From Parasulfuritortus cantonensis (GTDB lineage Bacteria; Pseudomonadota; Gammaproteobacteria; Burkholderiales; Thiobacillaceae): a DNA stretch of 57,206 nucleotides. The stretch covers positions 1-57,206 of the forward strand of contig NZ_SJZB01000046.1 in NCBI RefSeq assembly GCF_004337445.1, read 5' to 3'. Below the pieces are notes generated by a model, which made no database searches, was not told the DNA's origin, and was given only the letters and a program-made list of their open reading frames with translations. The position numbers and the translations under genes were made by a program. How positions within the stretch are numbered: position 1 is the stretch's first letter; each line of letters begins with the position of its first letter. Positions 27,845-36,935 of this stretch are shown in pieces.

Positions 27845-28213
27845 ATGGCCACCTTTGACGAAGCCGCCGGTGCGGCGTCCCGCGCCGGCAACCCGCACCG
27901 CAAGATTCCCCACCCCAGGTTCGGCGACCTGGACGGCCTCCTGGCCGGCATCGAGAGCGCGCTCGCCACCGACCGCCCGGTCGGCGGCGCCGCCCTGGTG
28001 GAACTGTTCTACCTGTCCGAGATGGACCGCTACGGCATGGTCAGCGCCGACAAGTACCTGGACGAGGCGCACGGCTACCCGCTCAAGAACTTCCGCATCG
28101 AGATCAACCGCTGCGTCGCCGCCGTGCGCACCCGGCTGGACAAGGGCGAGGTGCCGGCGGACTGGCACCCGCAGATGCTCAAGCAGCTCGGCATCGCCAA
28201 GGACCGACGCTAG
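27845..28213 (+). CDS. hypothetical protein (122 aa)
   Basis: I do not recognise this family. The 122-residue soluble protein is helical, with a conserved-looking centre (LVELFYLSEMDRYGMVSADKY) and a single cysteine (C99 region). It has no signal peptide or membrane segment. A TATAGA at 27832-27837, seven bases before the ATG, and no ribosome-binding site suggest a near-leaderless message. It stands alone after argH and converges on the MATE gene. Confidence 0.65.
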   Translation: MATFDEAAGAASRAGNPHRKIPHPRFGDLDGLLAGIESALATDRPVGGAALVELFYLSEMDRYGMVSADKYLDEAHGYPLKNFRIEINRCVAAVRTRLDKGEVPADWHPQMLKQLGIAKDRR

Positions 28214-28220
28214 CCGCGCC

Positions 28221-29567
28221 TCAGCGGCCGGCCGCCGCCCGGCTCACCCGATCCAGATAGAGCGCAACCAGCCCGGCCGCCAGGGCCAGGCTGGCGATCC
28301 CGGCCAGCCAGAAACCGGCCGCGCCGCGCGCCGGACCGAGCCGGTCGGTGAGGCCGAGCAGCACCCCGCCGCCGAGGCCGAGGCCCCACAGGCTGGTGGT
28401 ATAGATGACCATCGGGATGGCGGTGCGCTTGTAGCCGCGCAGGGCATTGACGGCGATCGCCTGGACCGTGTCGGCGAGATGATAGGCGGCCACCAGGACG
28501 ATCAACGGCGCCGCCAGCCGGCGGACCGCCTCGGCCCCGGTGTAGAAGGCGGCAATCCAGGGCGCGCCGAGCCAGAACGCCAGGCTGGTCAAGCCGCCGC
28601 ACACCAGTCCGAGGCCGAGCCCGCGGCCGCACACCCGGCGGGCGCGTCCCGGCTGGCCGGCGCCCAGGGCCTGGCCGGCCAGGATGGCGCTGGCGTTGCC
28701 GATCGAGAGCGGCAACATGAAGGCGAGCGCGGCCAGGTTGGCGGCGATCTGGTGCGCGGCCGAGACGGCCGGGCCGAGCCGGGCGATGAACAGTGCCATG
28801 AAGGTGAAGGCGGTGATGTCGGCGATGAAGGTCAGGGCGATCGGCACCCCCAGCTTCAGGTAGGCGGCGATGGCGGCGTAGTCCGGCCGCGCCAGCGGCG
28901 CGCCCAGGCGGTAGCCGGCGTAGCGCCGGTTGCCCAGGCAGCCGGCCCAGGCCAGCACGGCGATCAGGCTGATCTCGACCGACGTCGCCACGGCGCAGCC
29001 GGGCGCGCCCATGGCCGGCAGGCCGAGGAAGCCGTACATGAACAACGCGTTGAGGGGCGGCTTGAGCGCCAGCGCGACGAGGTTGTAGGCCATCACCGCA
29101 CGCGGTTCGCCGATGCCGGCGGAGAAGCCGAAGAAGATCCGGAAGGCCATGAAGCCGGGCACGCCCCAGACCGAGGCGTCGAGGTAGGCGCGGACCTTGG
29201 CCTCGACGTCGGGACGCAGGTCCGACATGGCCAGGAAGGGCTCCGGATGCATGAGCAACAGGACGGCGACGACACACAGGACGAACGCGATCCACAGGCT
29301 CTGATGGACGTCGCGACCGACCTCGGCCGGCCGCCCGGCGCCCTGGCTGTGGGCGATGAGCGCCGGCAGGGCGAACAGCACGCCGGCCAGGGACATCAGG
29401 ATGGTGACCTGGATCGAGCTGGCGACGCCCACCACGGCCAGGTCCACCGCGGACAAGCGGCCGGCCATGACGGTGTCGATCGCGGCGCTGGCCATGGTGG
29501 CGATCTGGGCGACGTAGACCGGCCAGGCCAGGCGAACGAGTTCGCCGGTGAGGGAGGTGGCTTTCAT
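28221..29567 (-). CDS. MATE family efflux transporter
   Basis: The 448-residue integral membrane protein has about 12 helices in two MATE halves (early LAWPVYVAQIATMASAA and later SAAHQIAANLAAL). NorM-type MATE pumps expel cationic drugs in exchange for Na+ or H+. It starts at ATG 29567; the ribosome-binding site is weak. It lies downstream of the cyclic-nucleotide-binding genes on the same strand, separated by 81 bases in which I see no feature. Confidence 0.9.
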   Translation of the reverse strand: MKATSLTGELVRLAWPVYVAQIATMASAAIDTVMAGRLSAVDLAVVGVASSIQVTILMSLAGVLFALPALIAHSQGAGRPAEVGRDVHQSLWIAFVLCVVAVLLLMHPEPFLAMSDLRPDVEAKVRAYLDASVWGVPGFMAFRIFFGFSAGIGEPRAVMAYNLVALALKPPLNALFMYGFLGLPAMGAPGCAVATSVEISLIAVLAWAGCLGNRRYAGYRLGAPLARPDYAAIAAYLKLGVPIALTFIADITAFTFMALFIARLGPAVSAAHQIAANLAALAFMLPLSIGNASAILAGQALGAGQPGRARRVCGRGLGLGLVCGGLTSLAFWLGAPWIAAFYTGAEAVRRLAAPLIVLVAAYHLADTVQAIAVNALRGYKRTAIPMVIYTTSLWGLGLGGGVLLGLTDRLGPARGAAGFWLAGIASLALAAGLVALYLDRVSRAAAGR

Positions 29568-29648
29568 GAGGGCGGAGCGGGGCTGGCGGCGCGCGCGGCC
29601 CGCCGCGCCACGCGGGTGCGGGCGCTCAGCGGGACGCCGGCACGGCCG

Positions 29649-30116
29649 TCAACCGGCCGGGTACATCTTGCCGAGCAGGTCGCGCAGGGCGACGTGGCGG
29701 GCCTTCAGGTCCCAGGCCAGCTGGGTCGCGATGACGTGCTGGAAGTGGCAGCCGATGGCCGAGTTCGGCTGGTACAGGAGCAGGAAGGCGGACAGCGGCA
29801 TGCTCGCCACCTTGACCATCCCGTCGGCACTGTAGTTGGCCATCACCGGCTTGCTGTCGACCAGCGACAGGCCGCCGAAGAACTCGCCCGGCTTGAGGAC
29901 GCGGATCGCGTAGTAGCGGTTCTCGCGCCCGTAGTAGCCGACCTTCACGGCGCCTTCGAGGAGAAGATGGAAGGCCCGCGCCGGCTTGTCCTGGTACAGG
30001 AAGACGTGCGCGTCCGGGTATTCCTCGACGGTCATCGCGCTGGCGATGTGGTCGACATCCTCGGCGGTCATGAAGGCGAAGCCCGGCAAGGTGCTCAGGT
30101 AGCGTTTCAGCAGCAT
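29649..30116 (-). CDS. stand-alone cyclic nucleotide-binding domain protein
   Basis: The 155-residue protein is almost only a cNMP-binding beta-roll: DAHVFLYQDKPARAFHLLLEG, then LKPGEFFGGLSLVD as the phosphate-binding cassette region, and a C-helix. The cassette lacks the usual Arg after the small residues, so ligand binding is uncertain. There is no DNA-binding or kinase output. Its ATG overlaps the stop of a second such gene upstream. Confidence 0.82.
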   Translation of the reverse strand: MLLKRYLSTLPGFAFMTAEDVDHIASAMTVEEYPDAHVFLYQDKPARAFHLLLEGAVKVGYYGRENRYYAIRVLKPGEFFGGLSLVDSKPVMANYSADGMVKVASMPLSAFLLLYQPNSAIGCHFQHVIATQLAWDLKARHVALRDLLGKMYPAG

Positions 30117-30670
30117 CAGCGCACCCCCGCCAGTTTGCGGATGAAGTCGAGCACGCCGCCGTGACGATGCGGCTGCTGGTCGATCGGAATGGACAGGTCG
30201 CCGAGCATGAGCAGGCGCCCTTCCGGGTCCAGGACGGGGTCGTTCACCGTGGCGCGCAGGCGCTGCACCTGCATGGCGATGAGCAGGTGGCTGAGCCGGC
30301 AGGCGACCTCGGCCTGGCTCTTTATCAGTTCCGTGTAGCGCGCGAACCGCAGCCGCAGCAGGGTGCTCGGCGCCAATGCCGTGACGGTCGAGCAGGCGGC
30401 GTCGTTGTGGGTGTAGTAGGCGACTTCGCCAACCCAGTTGCCGGAGGCGATCTCACCCAGGCGGATGGTGTGTTCGCCCAACTCGACGTGGACCTCCAGG
30501 CGGCCGTCCAGGACCAGGTACATGGAGTCGGTCGGCTCGCTGTCCTTCAGCAGCGTCTCGCCGGCGCCGACGCCTTGCAGTTCGGCACGCTCGAGCAGCG
30601 GCGCGAGGTCGTCGGTGCCGAGCAGGTCGGCCAGCAGGCCGCGGTATTCGGACCAGGGATCGTCGCTCAT
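30116..30670 (-). CDS. stand-alone cyclic nucleotide-binding domain protein
   Basis: The 184-residue product carries a cNMP-binding domain (about 20-140): DSMYLVLDGRLEVHV, LGEIASGNWVGEVAYYT and a C-terminal helix, followed by a 45-residue tail. No output domain is present. It sits between cyaY and a second cNMP-binding gene, with four-base overlaps on both sides, so the three are translated together. The linkage to frataxin is unexplained; a role in sensing metabolic state is inference. Confidence 0.82.
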   Translation of the reverse strand: MSDDPWSEYRGLLADLLGTDDLAPLLERAELQGVGAGETLLKDSEPTDSMYLVLDGRLEVHVELGEHTIRLGEIASGNWVGEVAYYTHNDAACSTVTALAPSTLLRLRFARYTELIKSQAEVACRLSHLLIAMQVQRLRATVNDPVLDPEGRLLMLGDLSIPIDQQPHRHGGVLDFIRKLAGVR

Positions 30671-30990
30671 GGCCGGGCTCCGCCCAACGTCACCTCGCGG
30701 CCGGCCTGGGCCGAGGCCATGCCGGACAGGGCGGCATGGAATTCGGCGCCGCTGCGGGTGTCGCGCCAGGCGCCGTCCTGCCAGCGGTAGTGGAAGCCGC
30801 CGCTCTTGGCCGCCACCCAGACCTCGCGCAACGGCGTCTGGCGGTTGACGATGATCTTGGAGCCGTCGTCGAACTCGATCTCGAGGATGCCGCCGGCGGC
30901 CAGTTCGTAATCCAGGTCGGCCGCCTCCAGGTCTTGTTCCAGGTCGCGGAACAGTGCCTCGGTCGACTGGAGGTATTCGCTTTCGGTCAT
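30667..30990 (-). CDS. cyaY: frataxin homologue CyaY (iron donor/regulator of Fe-S assembly)
   Basis: The 107-residue protein has the frataxin fold: an acidic first helix (ALFRDLEQDLEAADLD), the LEIEFDDGSKIIVNRQ strand pair and the HYRW-W core. CyaY regulates or supplies iron to the IscS/IscU machinery. AGGAAGG precedes the ATG. It is divergent from lptM-lysA, a conserved arrangement in proteobacteria. Confidence 0.95.
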   Translation of the reverse strand: MTESEYLQSTEALFRDLEQDLEAADLDYELAAGGILEIEFDDGSKIIVNRQTPLREVWVAAKSGGFHYRWQDGAWRDTRSGAEFHAALSGMASAQAGREVTLGGARP

Positions 30991-31044
30991 TCGCCTTCCT
31001 CGTGCGTGATAGACTTTTCCAACCCAATTTTAGCCGTATTCCCC

Positions 31045-31167
31045 ATGCGCCTGATCCTCGCCTTGTTGATCGCCGTGCCGCTCGTCGCCGGCTGCGGCAA
31101 GAAGGGCTCGCTCTACCTGCCCGACCAGCCCGGACAACCCACCGCCACCCAGCCCGCCCAGCCATGA
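31045..31167 (+). CDS. lptM: LptM (YifL) lipoprotein
   Basis: This 40-residue lipoprotein has a short signal ending in LVAGC (lipidated C17) followed by GKKGSLYLP, the family hallmark. LptM helps mature the LptDE lipopolysaccharide translocon. Its ATG at 31045 has no strong ribosome-binding site, and its stop overlaps the lysA ATG (ATGA). It is too short for most gene callers. Confidence 0.9.
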   Translation: MRLILALLIAVPLVAGCGKKGSLYLPDQPGQPTATQPAQP

Positions 31168-32408
31168 CCCCGTTCAACCGCCGCGCCGGCCTGCTCCATT
31201 GCGAGGACGTGGCCCTGGACGCCATCGCCCGCGATTTCGGCACCCCCACCTACGTCTACTCCAGCGCCGGCCTGAGCGCGGCCTACCAGGCCTACGACCA
31301 GGCCTTCGCCGGCCATGAGCACCTGATCTGCTATGCCGTGAAGGCCAACTCCAGCCTGGCCATTCTGAACCTGTTCGCCAAGCTGGGCGCCGGCTTCGAC
31401 ATCGTCTCCGGCGGCGAACTCGCGCGCGTCCTGGCCGCCGGCGGCGACCCCGCCAAGGTGGTGTTCTCCGGGGTGGGCAAGACCGCCGCCGAGATGGAAG
31501 CGGCGCTGGCCGCCGGCATCCATTGCTTCAACGTCGAATCGGAGAGCGAACTGGCCCGCCTGAACGCGGTCGCCGGCCGGCTCGGCAAGGTCGCCCCGGT
31601 GAGCTTCCGGGTCAACCCCAACGTCGACGCCAAGACCCACCCCTACATCGCCACCGGGCTCAAGGAAAACAAGTTCGGCATCGCCTACGACGACGCACCG
31701 CGCCTGTACCGGGAAGCGGCCGGACTGGCCAATCTGCGCGTGGTCGGCATCGACTGCCACATCGGCTCCCAGTTGACCGAATCGTCGCCCTTCGGCGAAG
31801 CCCTCGACAAGGTGCTCGACCTGGTCGACCGCCTGGCCGCGGACGGCGTCGTACTGGCCCACATCGACCTCGGCGGCGGCCTCGGCGTGCGCTACAAGGA
31901 CGAGACGCCGCCGGCCATGTCGGAGTACGCCGGCGTCCTGCTCTCGCGCCTGGCCGGACGCACCCAGAAACTGGTCCTGGAACCCGGCCGTTCCCTGGTC
32001 GCCAACGCCGGCCTGCTGCTCACCAAGGTGGAATACCTGAAGCATGGCGAGGCCAAGGACTTCGCCATCGTCGACGCCGCGATGAACGACCTCATGCGGC
32101 CCTCGCTCTACGACGCCTGGCACGACGTCCAGCCCGTCCGCGAGCGCAGCGCAATCGCACGCCGCTACGAAATCGTCGGACCGGTCTGCGAAAGCGGTGA
32201 TTTCCTGGCCCGCGAGCGTGACCTGGCCCTGGCCGAAGGGGACCTGCTGGCCCTGCTTTCGGCCGGCGCCTACGGCATGAGCATGAGCTCCAACTACAAC
32301 ACCCGCCCGCGTGCCGCGGAGGTCCTGGTGGCGGGCGGGAACGCCGTCCTGACGCGGCGGCGCGAGCGCGTGGAAGACCTGTTCAGCGACGAAATCGTCC
32401 CGGCCTGA
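31164..32408 (+). CDS. lysA: diaminopimelate decarboxylase
   Basis: The 414-residue PLP enzyme makes lysine from meso-diaminopimelate. The PLP lysine is K60 in YAVKANS, the GGGLG phosphate loop is near residue 236, and the active-site cysteine lies in CESGDF near 343. The full chain is present. It is coupled to lptM by a four-base overlap. Confidence 0.97.
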   Translation: MTPFNRRAGLLHCEDVALDAIARDFGTPTYVYSSAGLSAAYQAYDQAFAGHEHLICYAVKANSSLAILNLFAKLGAGFDIVSGGELARVLAAGGDPAKVVFSGVGKTAAEMEAALAAGIHCFNVESESELARLNAVAGRLGKVAPVSFRVNPNVDAKTHPYIATGLKENKFGIAYDDAPRLYREAAGLANLRVVGIDCHIGSQLTESSPFGEALDKVLDLVDRLAADGVVLAHIDLGGGLGVRYKDETPPAMSEYAGVLLSRLAGRTQKLVLEPGRSLVANAGLLLTKVEYLKHGEAKDFAIVDAAMNDLMRPSLYDAWHDVQPVRERSAIARRYEIVGPVCESGDFLARERDLALAEGDLLALLSAGAYGMSMSSNYNTRPRAAEVLVAGGNAVLTRRRERVEDLFSDEIVPA

Positions 32409-32448
32409 CAACGTCGGATGTGCGCTGGATAAAAATGCATACACACCC

Positions 32449-32479
32449 TTGCAGTATTAAGTTTTTTTTGCTCTAGAAT
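32449..32479 (+). promoter_or_regulatory. promoter for the histone-like gene
   Basis: TTGCAG (32449-32454) and TAGAAT (32474-32479) are spaced 19 bases apart in an unusually AT-rich stretch with an 8-T run. The leader that follows holds a small AAGGC/GCCTT hairpin (32521-32536) and an AAAGGAG ribosome-binding site. Confidence 0.5.
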
Positions 32480-32557
32480 GAGTTGCAACACGCAATATCG
32501 CGTGGAACCCATTGAGGCACAAGGCTTTCCTGCCTTCATGAACCAAAGGAGTGTGAC

Positions 32558-33195
32558 ATGCCCGCTGCTAAATCCACCGCCAAGTCCACAACCAAGGCGA
32601 AGGCTGCCGCAAAGCCCGTCGCCGCTGAAGCTGCGGCCGTTCCGGCCGTGACCGCCAAACCCGCCGTCAAGAAGGCTGCTGCGCCCAAGGCCGCCGCCAA
32701 GCCCACTGCCGCAAAGAAGGCCGCTGCTCCCAAGGCCGCCGCCAAGCCCGCCGCCGAGAAGAAGGCCGCTGCGCCCAAGGCTGCCGCGAAGCCCGCCGCC
32801 AAGAAGGCCGCTGCGCCCAAGGCCGCTGCCAAGCCGGCCGCCGAGAAGAAGGCCGCCGCCCCCAAGGCCGCCGCCAAGCCCGCTGCTGCAAAGAAGGCCG
32901 CTGCTCCCAAGGCCGCTGCCAAGCCCGCCGCCGAGAAGAAGGCCGCCGCCCCAAGGCCGCCGCCAAGCCCGCTGCTGCAAAGAAGGCCGCCGCTCCCAAG
33001 GCCGCTGCCAAGCCCGCCGCCGAGAAGAAGGCCGCTGCCCCCAAGGCTGCCGCGAAGCCCGCCGCCAAGAAGGCCGCTGCGCCCAAGGCCGCCGCCAAGC
33101 CCGCTGCCGCCAAGCCCGCTGCCGCCAAGAAGGCCGCCGCTCCCAAGGCCGCTGCCAAGCCGGCGGCCAAGAAGGCCACCGCAAAGAAGGCCTGA
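32558..33195 (+). pseudogene. Ala/Lys/Pro-repeat histone H1-like protein, interrupted by a -1 frameshift
   Basis: The gene starts at ATG 32558 after AAAGGAG and encodes a highly basic protein made of about 11 tandem KKAAAPKAAAKPAA-type units, like AlgP/HctB-type histone H1 mimics that bind DNA. At the C4 run at 32949-32952 the frame shifts; the same position in other repeat units has five Cs. Restoring one C gives an uninterrupted 212-residue protein ending ATAKKA at 33195. As written, the frame turns into Pro/Arg-rich nonsense ending at 33310 past the terminator. It has its own promoter and terminator, implying strong monocistronic expression. Repeat slippage or sequence error are both possible. 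Confidence 0.85.
32672..33190 (+). repeat. in-gene tandem repeats, 11 units of about 42-48 bases
   Basis: The histone-like gene contains imperfect direct repeats each encoding KKAAAPKAAAKP plus AA, AAE or AAA. Units differ mainly at synonymous third positions and in the AAE/AAA linker. Such arrays change length by slippage and are prone to misassembly. Confidence 0.85.
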
Positions 33196-33221
33196 CCCAC
33201 TCCGCGCCGTTGTGCGCCCGG

Positions 33222-33251
33222 GAGCCCGTCCAGCCATGGACGGGCTCTTTT
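33222..33251 (+). terminator. Rho-independent terminator after the histone-like gene
   Basis: A perfect 10-base stem GAGCCCGTCC/GGACGGGCTC with a 6-base loop is followed by TTTT. It lies 26 bases after the stop of the restored reading frame, which supports that frame as the true end of the gene. Confidence 0.9.
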
Positions 33252-33280
33252 CGTTCCGGCGCCCGCGGCGGCCCGGGGAC

Positions 33281-33311
33281 TTGCGGGCGGCCGGGGCAAG
33301 GCTGGCATAAT
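33281..33311 (+). promoter_or_regulatory. candidate promoter for the aminotransferase gene
   Basis: TTGCGG (33281-33286) and CATAAT (33306-33311) are spaced 19 bases apart, downstream of the terminator. GAGGAA precedes the ATG at 33355. Confidence 0.4.
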
Positions 33312-33354
33312 ACCCAACCCGAACGATCAACTATACAGCCGCCGAGGAACCGAC

Positions 33355-34488
33355 ATGCGCATCCCCGCTCCGCAGATCTCCTCCTTCAACCCGCCCCGCC
33401 GTACCCTCATGGGACCGGGCCCGTCCGACGTGCCGCAACGCATCCTGGAGGCCATGGCGCGGCCGACCATCGGCCACCTCGACCCGGCCTTCTCGACCAT
33501 GATGGAAGAAACCAAGGCGCTGCTGCGCTACGCCTTCCAGACCGAAAACAAGCTGACCTTCCCGGTTTCCGGGCCCGGCTCGGTTGGCATGGAAATGTGC
33601 TTCGTCAACCTGGTTGAACCCGGCGACAAGGTCATCGTCTGCGTCAACGGCGTGTTCGGCGGCCGCATGGTGGAGAACGTCAAGCGCACGGGCGGGATAG
33701 CGGTCGTCGTCGAGGACGCCTGGGGTACCCCGGCCGACCCGGCCAAGGTGGCGGCCGCCTTCGCCGCCAACCCGGACGCGAAACTCCTCGCCTTCGTCCA
33801 CGCCGAGACGTCCACCGGTGCCCAGTCGGATGCCGCCGCCCTGGCCGCGGTCGCGGGCCGGCACGGCGCGCTCACCATCATGGACTGCGTCACCTCCCTG
33901 GCCGGCACGCCGGTGCTGGTCGACGAGTGGGGCATCGACGCCGCCTACTCGGGCAGCCAGAAATGCCTGTCCTGCACGCCCGGGATCGCGCCGGTCACCT
34001 TCGGCGAGCGTGCCGTCGCCAAGGTCCGGGCGCGCAAGACGCCGGTGCAGAGCTGGTTCATGGACCTCAACCTGGTGCTCGGCTACTGGAGCGGCGAAGG
34101 CAAGCGCACCTACCACCACACCGCGCCGATCAACCCGCTCTATGGCTTGCATGAAGCATTGCGGATGCTGGCCGAGGAAGGCCTGGAGGCCGCCTGGGCG
34201 CGCCACCGCGCCATGCACGAAAAGCTGCGCGACGGTCTCGAGACCCTGGGCCTCGGCTTCGTGGTCGCGGAAGCCGCCCGCCTGCCGCAACTCAACTCGG
34301 TCTACATCCCCGCGGGCGTCGACGATGGCGCCGCGCGCAGCCGGCTGATCAACGAGTTCAACCTCGAGATCGGCGCCGGCCTGGGTGCCCTGTCCGGCAA
34401 GATCTGGCGCATCGGCCTGATGGGCTACAGCGCCCGCCAAGGTAACGTGGACTACTGCCTGAAGGCGGTCAAGGCCGTCGTCGGCTAG
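33355..34488 (+). CDS. class V aminotransferase (serine/alanine-glyoxylate aminotransferase type)
   Basis: The 377-residue PLP enzyme starts with the [12 protein letters not shown] motif of the alanine/serine-glyoxylate aminotransferases. The PLP lysine is K203 in [11 protein letters not shown]. The HAETSTGAQ and DCVTSLAG segments bind PLP. It probably transfers an amino group from serine or alanine to glyoxylate, useful for glycolate recycling in an autotroph, but substrate choice is inferred. It appears monocistronic, bounded by a terminator upstream and an inverted repeat downstream. Confidence 0.92.
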   Translation: MRIPAPQISSFNPPRRTLMGPGPSDVPQRILEAMARPTIGHLDPAFSTMMEETKALLRYAFQTENKLTFPVSGPGSVGMEMCFVNLVEPGDKVIVCVNGVFGGRMVENVKRTGGIAVVVEDAWGTPADPAKVAAAFAANPDAKLLAFVHAETSTGAQSDAAALAAVAGRHGALTIMDCVTSLAGTPVLVDEWGIDAAYSGSQKCLSCTPGIAPVTFGERAVAKVRARKTPVQSWFMDLNLVLGYWSGEGKRTYHHTAPINPLYGLHEALRMLAEEGLEAAWARHRAMHEKLRDGLETLGLGFVVAEAARLPQLNSVYIPAGVDDGAARSRLINEFNLEIGAGLGALSGKIWRIGLMGYSARQGNVDYCLKAVKAVVG

Positions 34489-34528
34489 GCGGGCGCCGGC
34501 CTGACCGGCACCTCCACCGGGCGCCCGC
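34489..34528 (+). terminator. inverted repeat, possible terminator after the aminotransferase gene
   Basis: GCGGGCGCC (34489-34497) pairs with GGCGCCCGC (34520-34528) across a 22-base loop directly after the stop codon. There is no T run, so Rho-independent function is doubtful. Confidence 0.4.
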
Positions 34529-34550
34529 TCGCCGGATGACCGGCAAACGC

Positions 34551-34577
34551 TTGAATAGTTGAGTTCTTTACTATACT
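34551..34577 (+). promoter_or_regulatory. candidate promoter for the two small orphan genes
   Basis: TTGAAT (34551-34556) and TATACT (34572-34577) are spaced 15 bases apart in a short AT-rich patch 36 bases before the GTG at 34613. The spacing is short, but the hexamers are good and the location fits. Confidence 0.45.
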
Positions 34578-34612
34578 AAGCGAGCCGCGGCCACTCACGG
34601 GGAGGTGTTCAA

Positions 34613-34957
34613 GTGATCGACGTCAGCATCCATACCGATGCGCTGTGCGACTCCAGCCAGCTCACGCTCGAGGCCATCGACCTGGTGCGCAACCGGTTGC
34701 CGCGGGAGTCCTATCCGCAGCAGACCATCGAGCGCTACCCGCGCATCGTCAACATGACGGCCCTGCTCTGGGACGAACCGGCGGGGTTCCGGCAGTACTA
34801 CGACGAACTGCTCAACGATGAGCGCGGCGATCGCCAGGGCTTCCCCTTCGAGGTCCTGGTGGAACTCACCAACCTGCGCGAGGCGCACGAGCATAGCCAC
34901 CCCGAGAAGCGCGGCCAGATCGAGTACCGCCTCGACGCGCTCGGCCGACGCATCTGA
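34613..34957 (+). CDS. hypothetical protein (114 aa)
   Basis: I do not recognise this family. The 114-residue soluble protein begins with GTG after a strong GGGGAGGTG ribosome-binding region. It is acidic and has several aromatic and His residues (FRQYYDELL, EAHEHSHPEKR). No signal peptide or membrane helix is present. It has its own promoter candidate and is followed 78 bases later by another orphan small gene. Confidence 0.65.
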   Translation: MIDVSIHTDALCDSSQLTLEAIDLVRNRLPRESYPQQTIERYPRIVNMTALLWDEPAGFRQYYDELLNDERGDRQGFPFEVLVELTNLREAHEHSHPEKRGQIEYRLDALGRRI

Positions 34958-35035
34958 ACGCGACGACCGAATGAACTTAGGCGCCGGTACGGCGCTCCAT
35001 ATCGCTACCCGAACTGAAACCGGAGAGGTGCGGAC

Positions 35036-35320
35036 ATGGACGACACACCCGATGCCGAAATCGACGCGGCAAACGCCAAGCTGGAGGACGGCGCCGTCGT
35101 CGCCGACCTGATCGTCAAGGACTCCCGGCAAACCCGCCACGTCGTCCCGGTCACCTGGCGCCCCGGGCATGAGGACGACTGGACCTGGCAGGGCGAGGAG
35201 ACCTGGCTGCAGACCGAGCGCTACGCCGAACACATGGGCATGGATCCGGCCCGCCTGGTGGCGTTGGCCGCCCGCGCCGTGAAGGACGCGGTGCTCGGGC
35301 CGCTCCTGCGCCCCGCCTAG
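35036..35320 (+). CDS. hypothetical protein (94 aa)
   Basis: I do not recognise this family. The 94-residue acidic protein has a VADLIVKDSRQTRHVVPVTW segment and a Trp-rich centre (DDWTWQGEETWLQ). It has no signal or membrane segment. GGAGAGG precedes the ATG. Its TAG stop shares the palindromic CTAG with the stop of the convergent msrQ gene, so the two genes overlap by four bases. Confidence 0.6.
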   Translation: MDDTPDAEIDAANAKLEDGAVVADLIVKDSRQTRHVVPVTWRPGHEDDWTWQGEETWLQTERYAEHMGMDPARLVALAARAVKDAVLGPLLRPA

Positions 35321-35924
35321 CCGGCCGACAGCCGGGTGGCCGGTGCGCCGGCCCGCTTGCGCCACCACCAGACCAGGCGCAGGCCCAGCAGCACGGCCAA
35401 GACGGCCGCGTAGACGGCCGGCTGGGTGATGTCCCGCTTGACCAGCCACCAGTAGTGCAGCACCGCCAGGACGGCGGCCGGATAGACCAGCTTGTGCAGG
35501 CGCGACCAGTTGCGCTTGAGCGCGCGCACGGCGCGGTCGTTCGAGGTCGCCGCCAGGGGCACCAGGAGCAGGAAGGCGGTCATGCCGGCGGTGATGAACG
35601 GCCGCTTGGTGATGTCCTTGAGGATGTCCGGCCAGTCGAAGAACTGGTCCAGCCAAAGGTAGGTGGTCAGGTGCAGGACGCCGTAGAAGAAGGCGAACAG
35701 GCCGAGCATGCGCCGATAACGCAGCCAGTGGCCCTGGCCGGTCAGGCGGCGCAGCGGGGTGACCGCCAGGGTGACCAGCAGGAAGCTCAGCGTCCAGGTG
35801 CCGAGCGAGCGGGTGACGAACTCGATCGGGTTGGCGCCCAGGCCGTGGCCGAGGCCGAGCCCGACCAGGCGCGCCAGGGGCAGCAGGCAGGCCAGGAACA
35901 GCCAGGTCTTGGGATTGCGCCACA

Positions 35925-35925
<1 letters not shown>
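35317..35925 (-). CDS. msrQ: MsrQ haem-binding membrane subunit (YedZ)
   Basis: The 202-residue integral membrane protein has about six helices and the ferric-reductase-like fold of MsrQ: the FFYGVLHLTTYLWLD and RLHKLVYPAAVLAVLHYWW segments carry the haem-ligand histidines. It passes electrons from the quinone pool to MsrP. Its ATG overlaps the msrP stop. Confidence 0.94.
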
Positions 35926-36845
<920 letters not shown>

Positions 36846-36935
36846 GGTGACACTCCTCTCGTGGTTGCCCATTGGTCGCGGCGGCAATGAAAACCTGACA
36901 CCCCTGCGTTGAAATAATTCCTGCGAGACCATTGC

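Noticed and set aside
29568..29648. possible small gene between the MATE and cNMP-binding genes
   Set aside because: The stretch is GC-rich with no ribosome-binding site and no coding pattern.
32672..33190. CRISPR-like direct repeats
   Set aside because: The repeats are contiguous coding units without unique spacers, and no cas genes are present.
32294..33330. three reverse-strand Gly/Ala/Leu-rich frames over the histone-like repeats
   Set aside because: They are the mirror of the Ala/Lys repeat codons and carry repeat-derived low-complexity sequence only.
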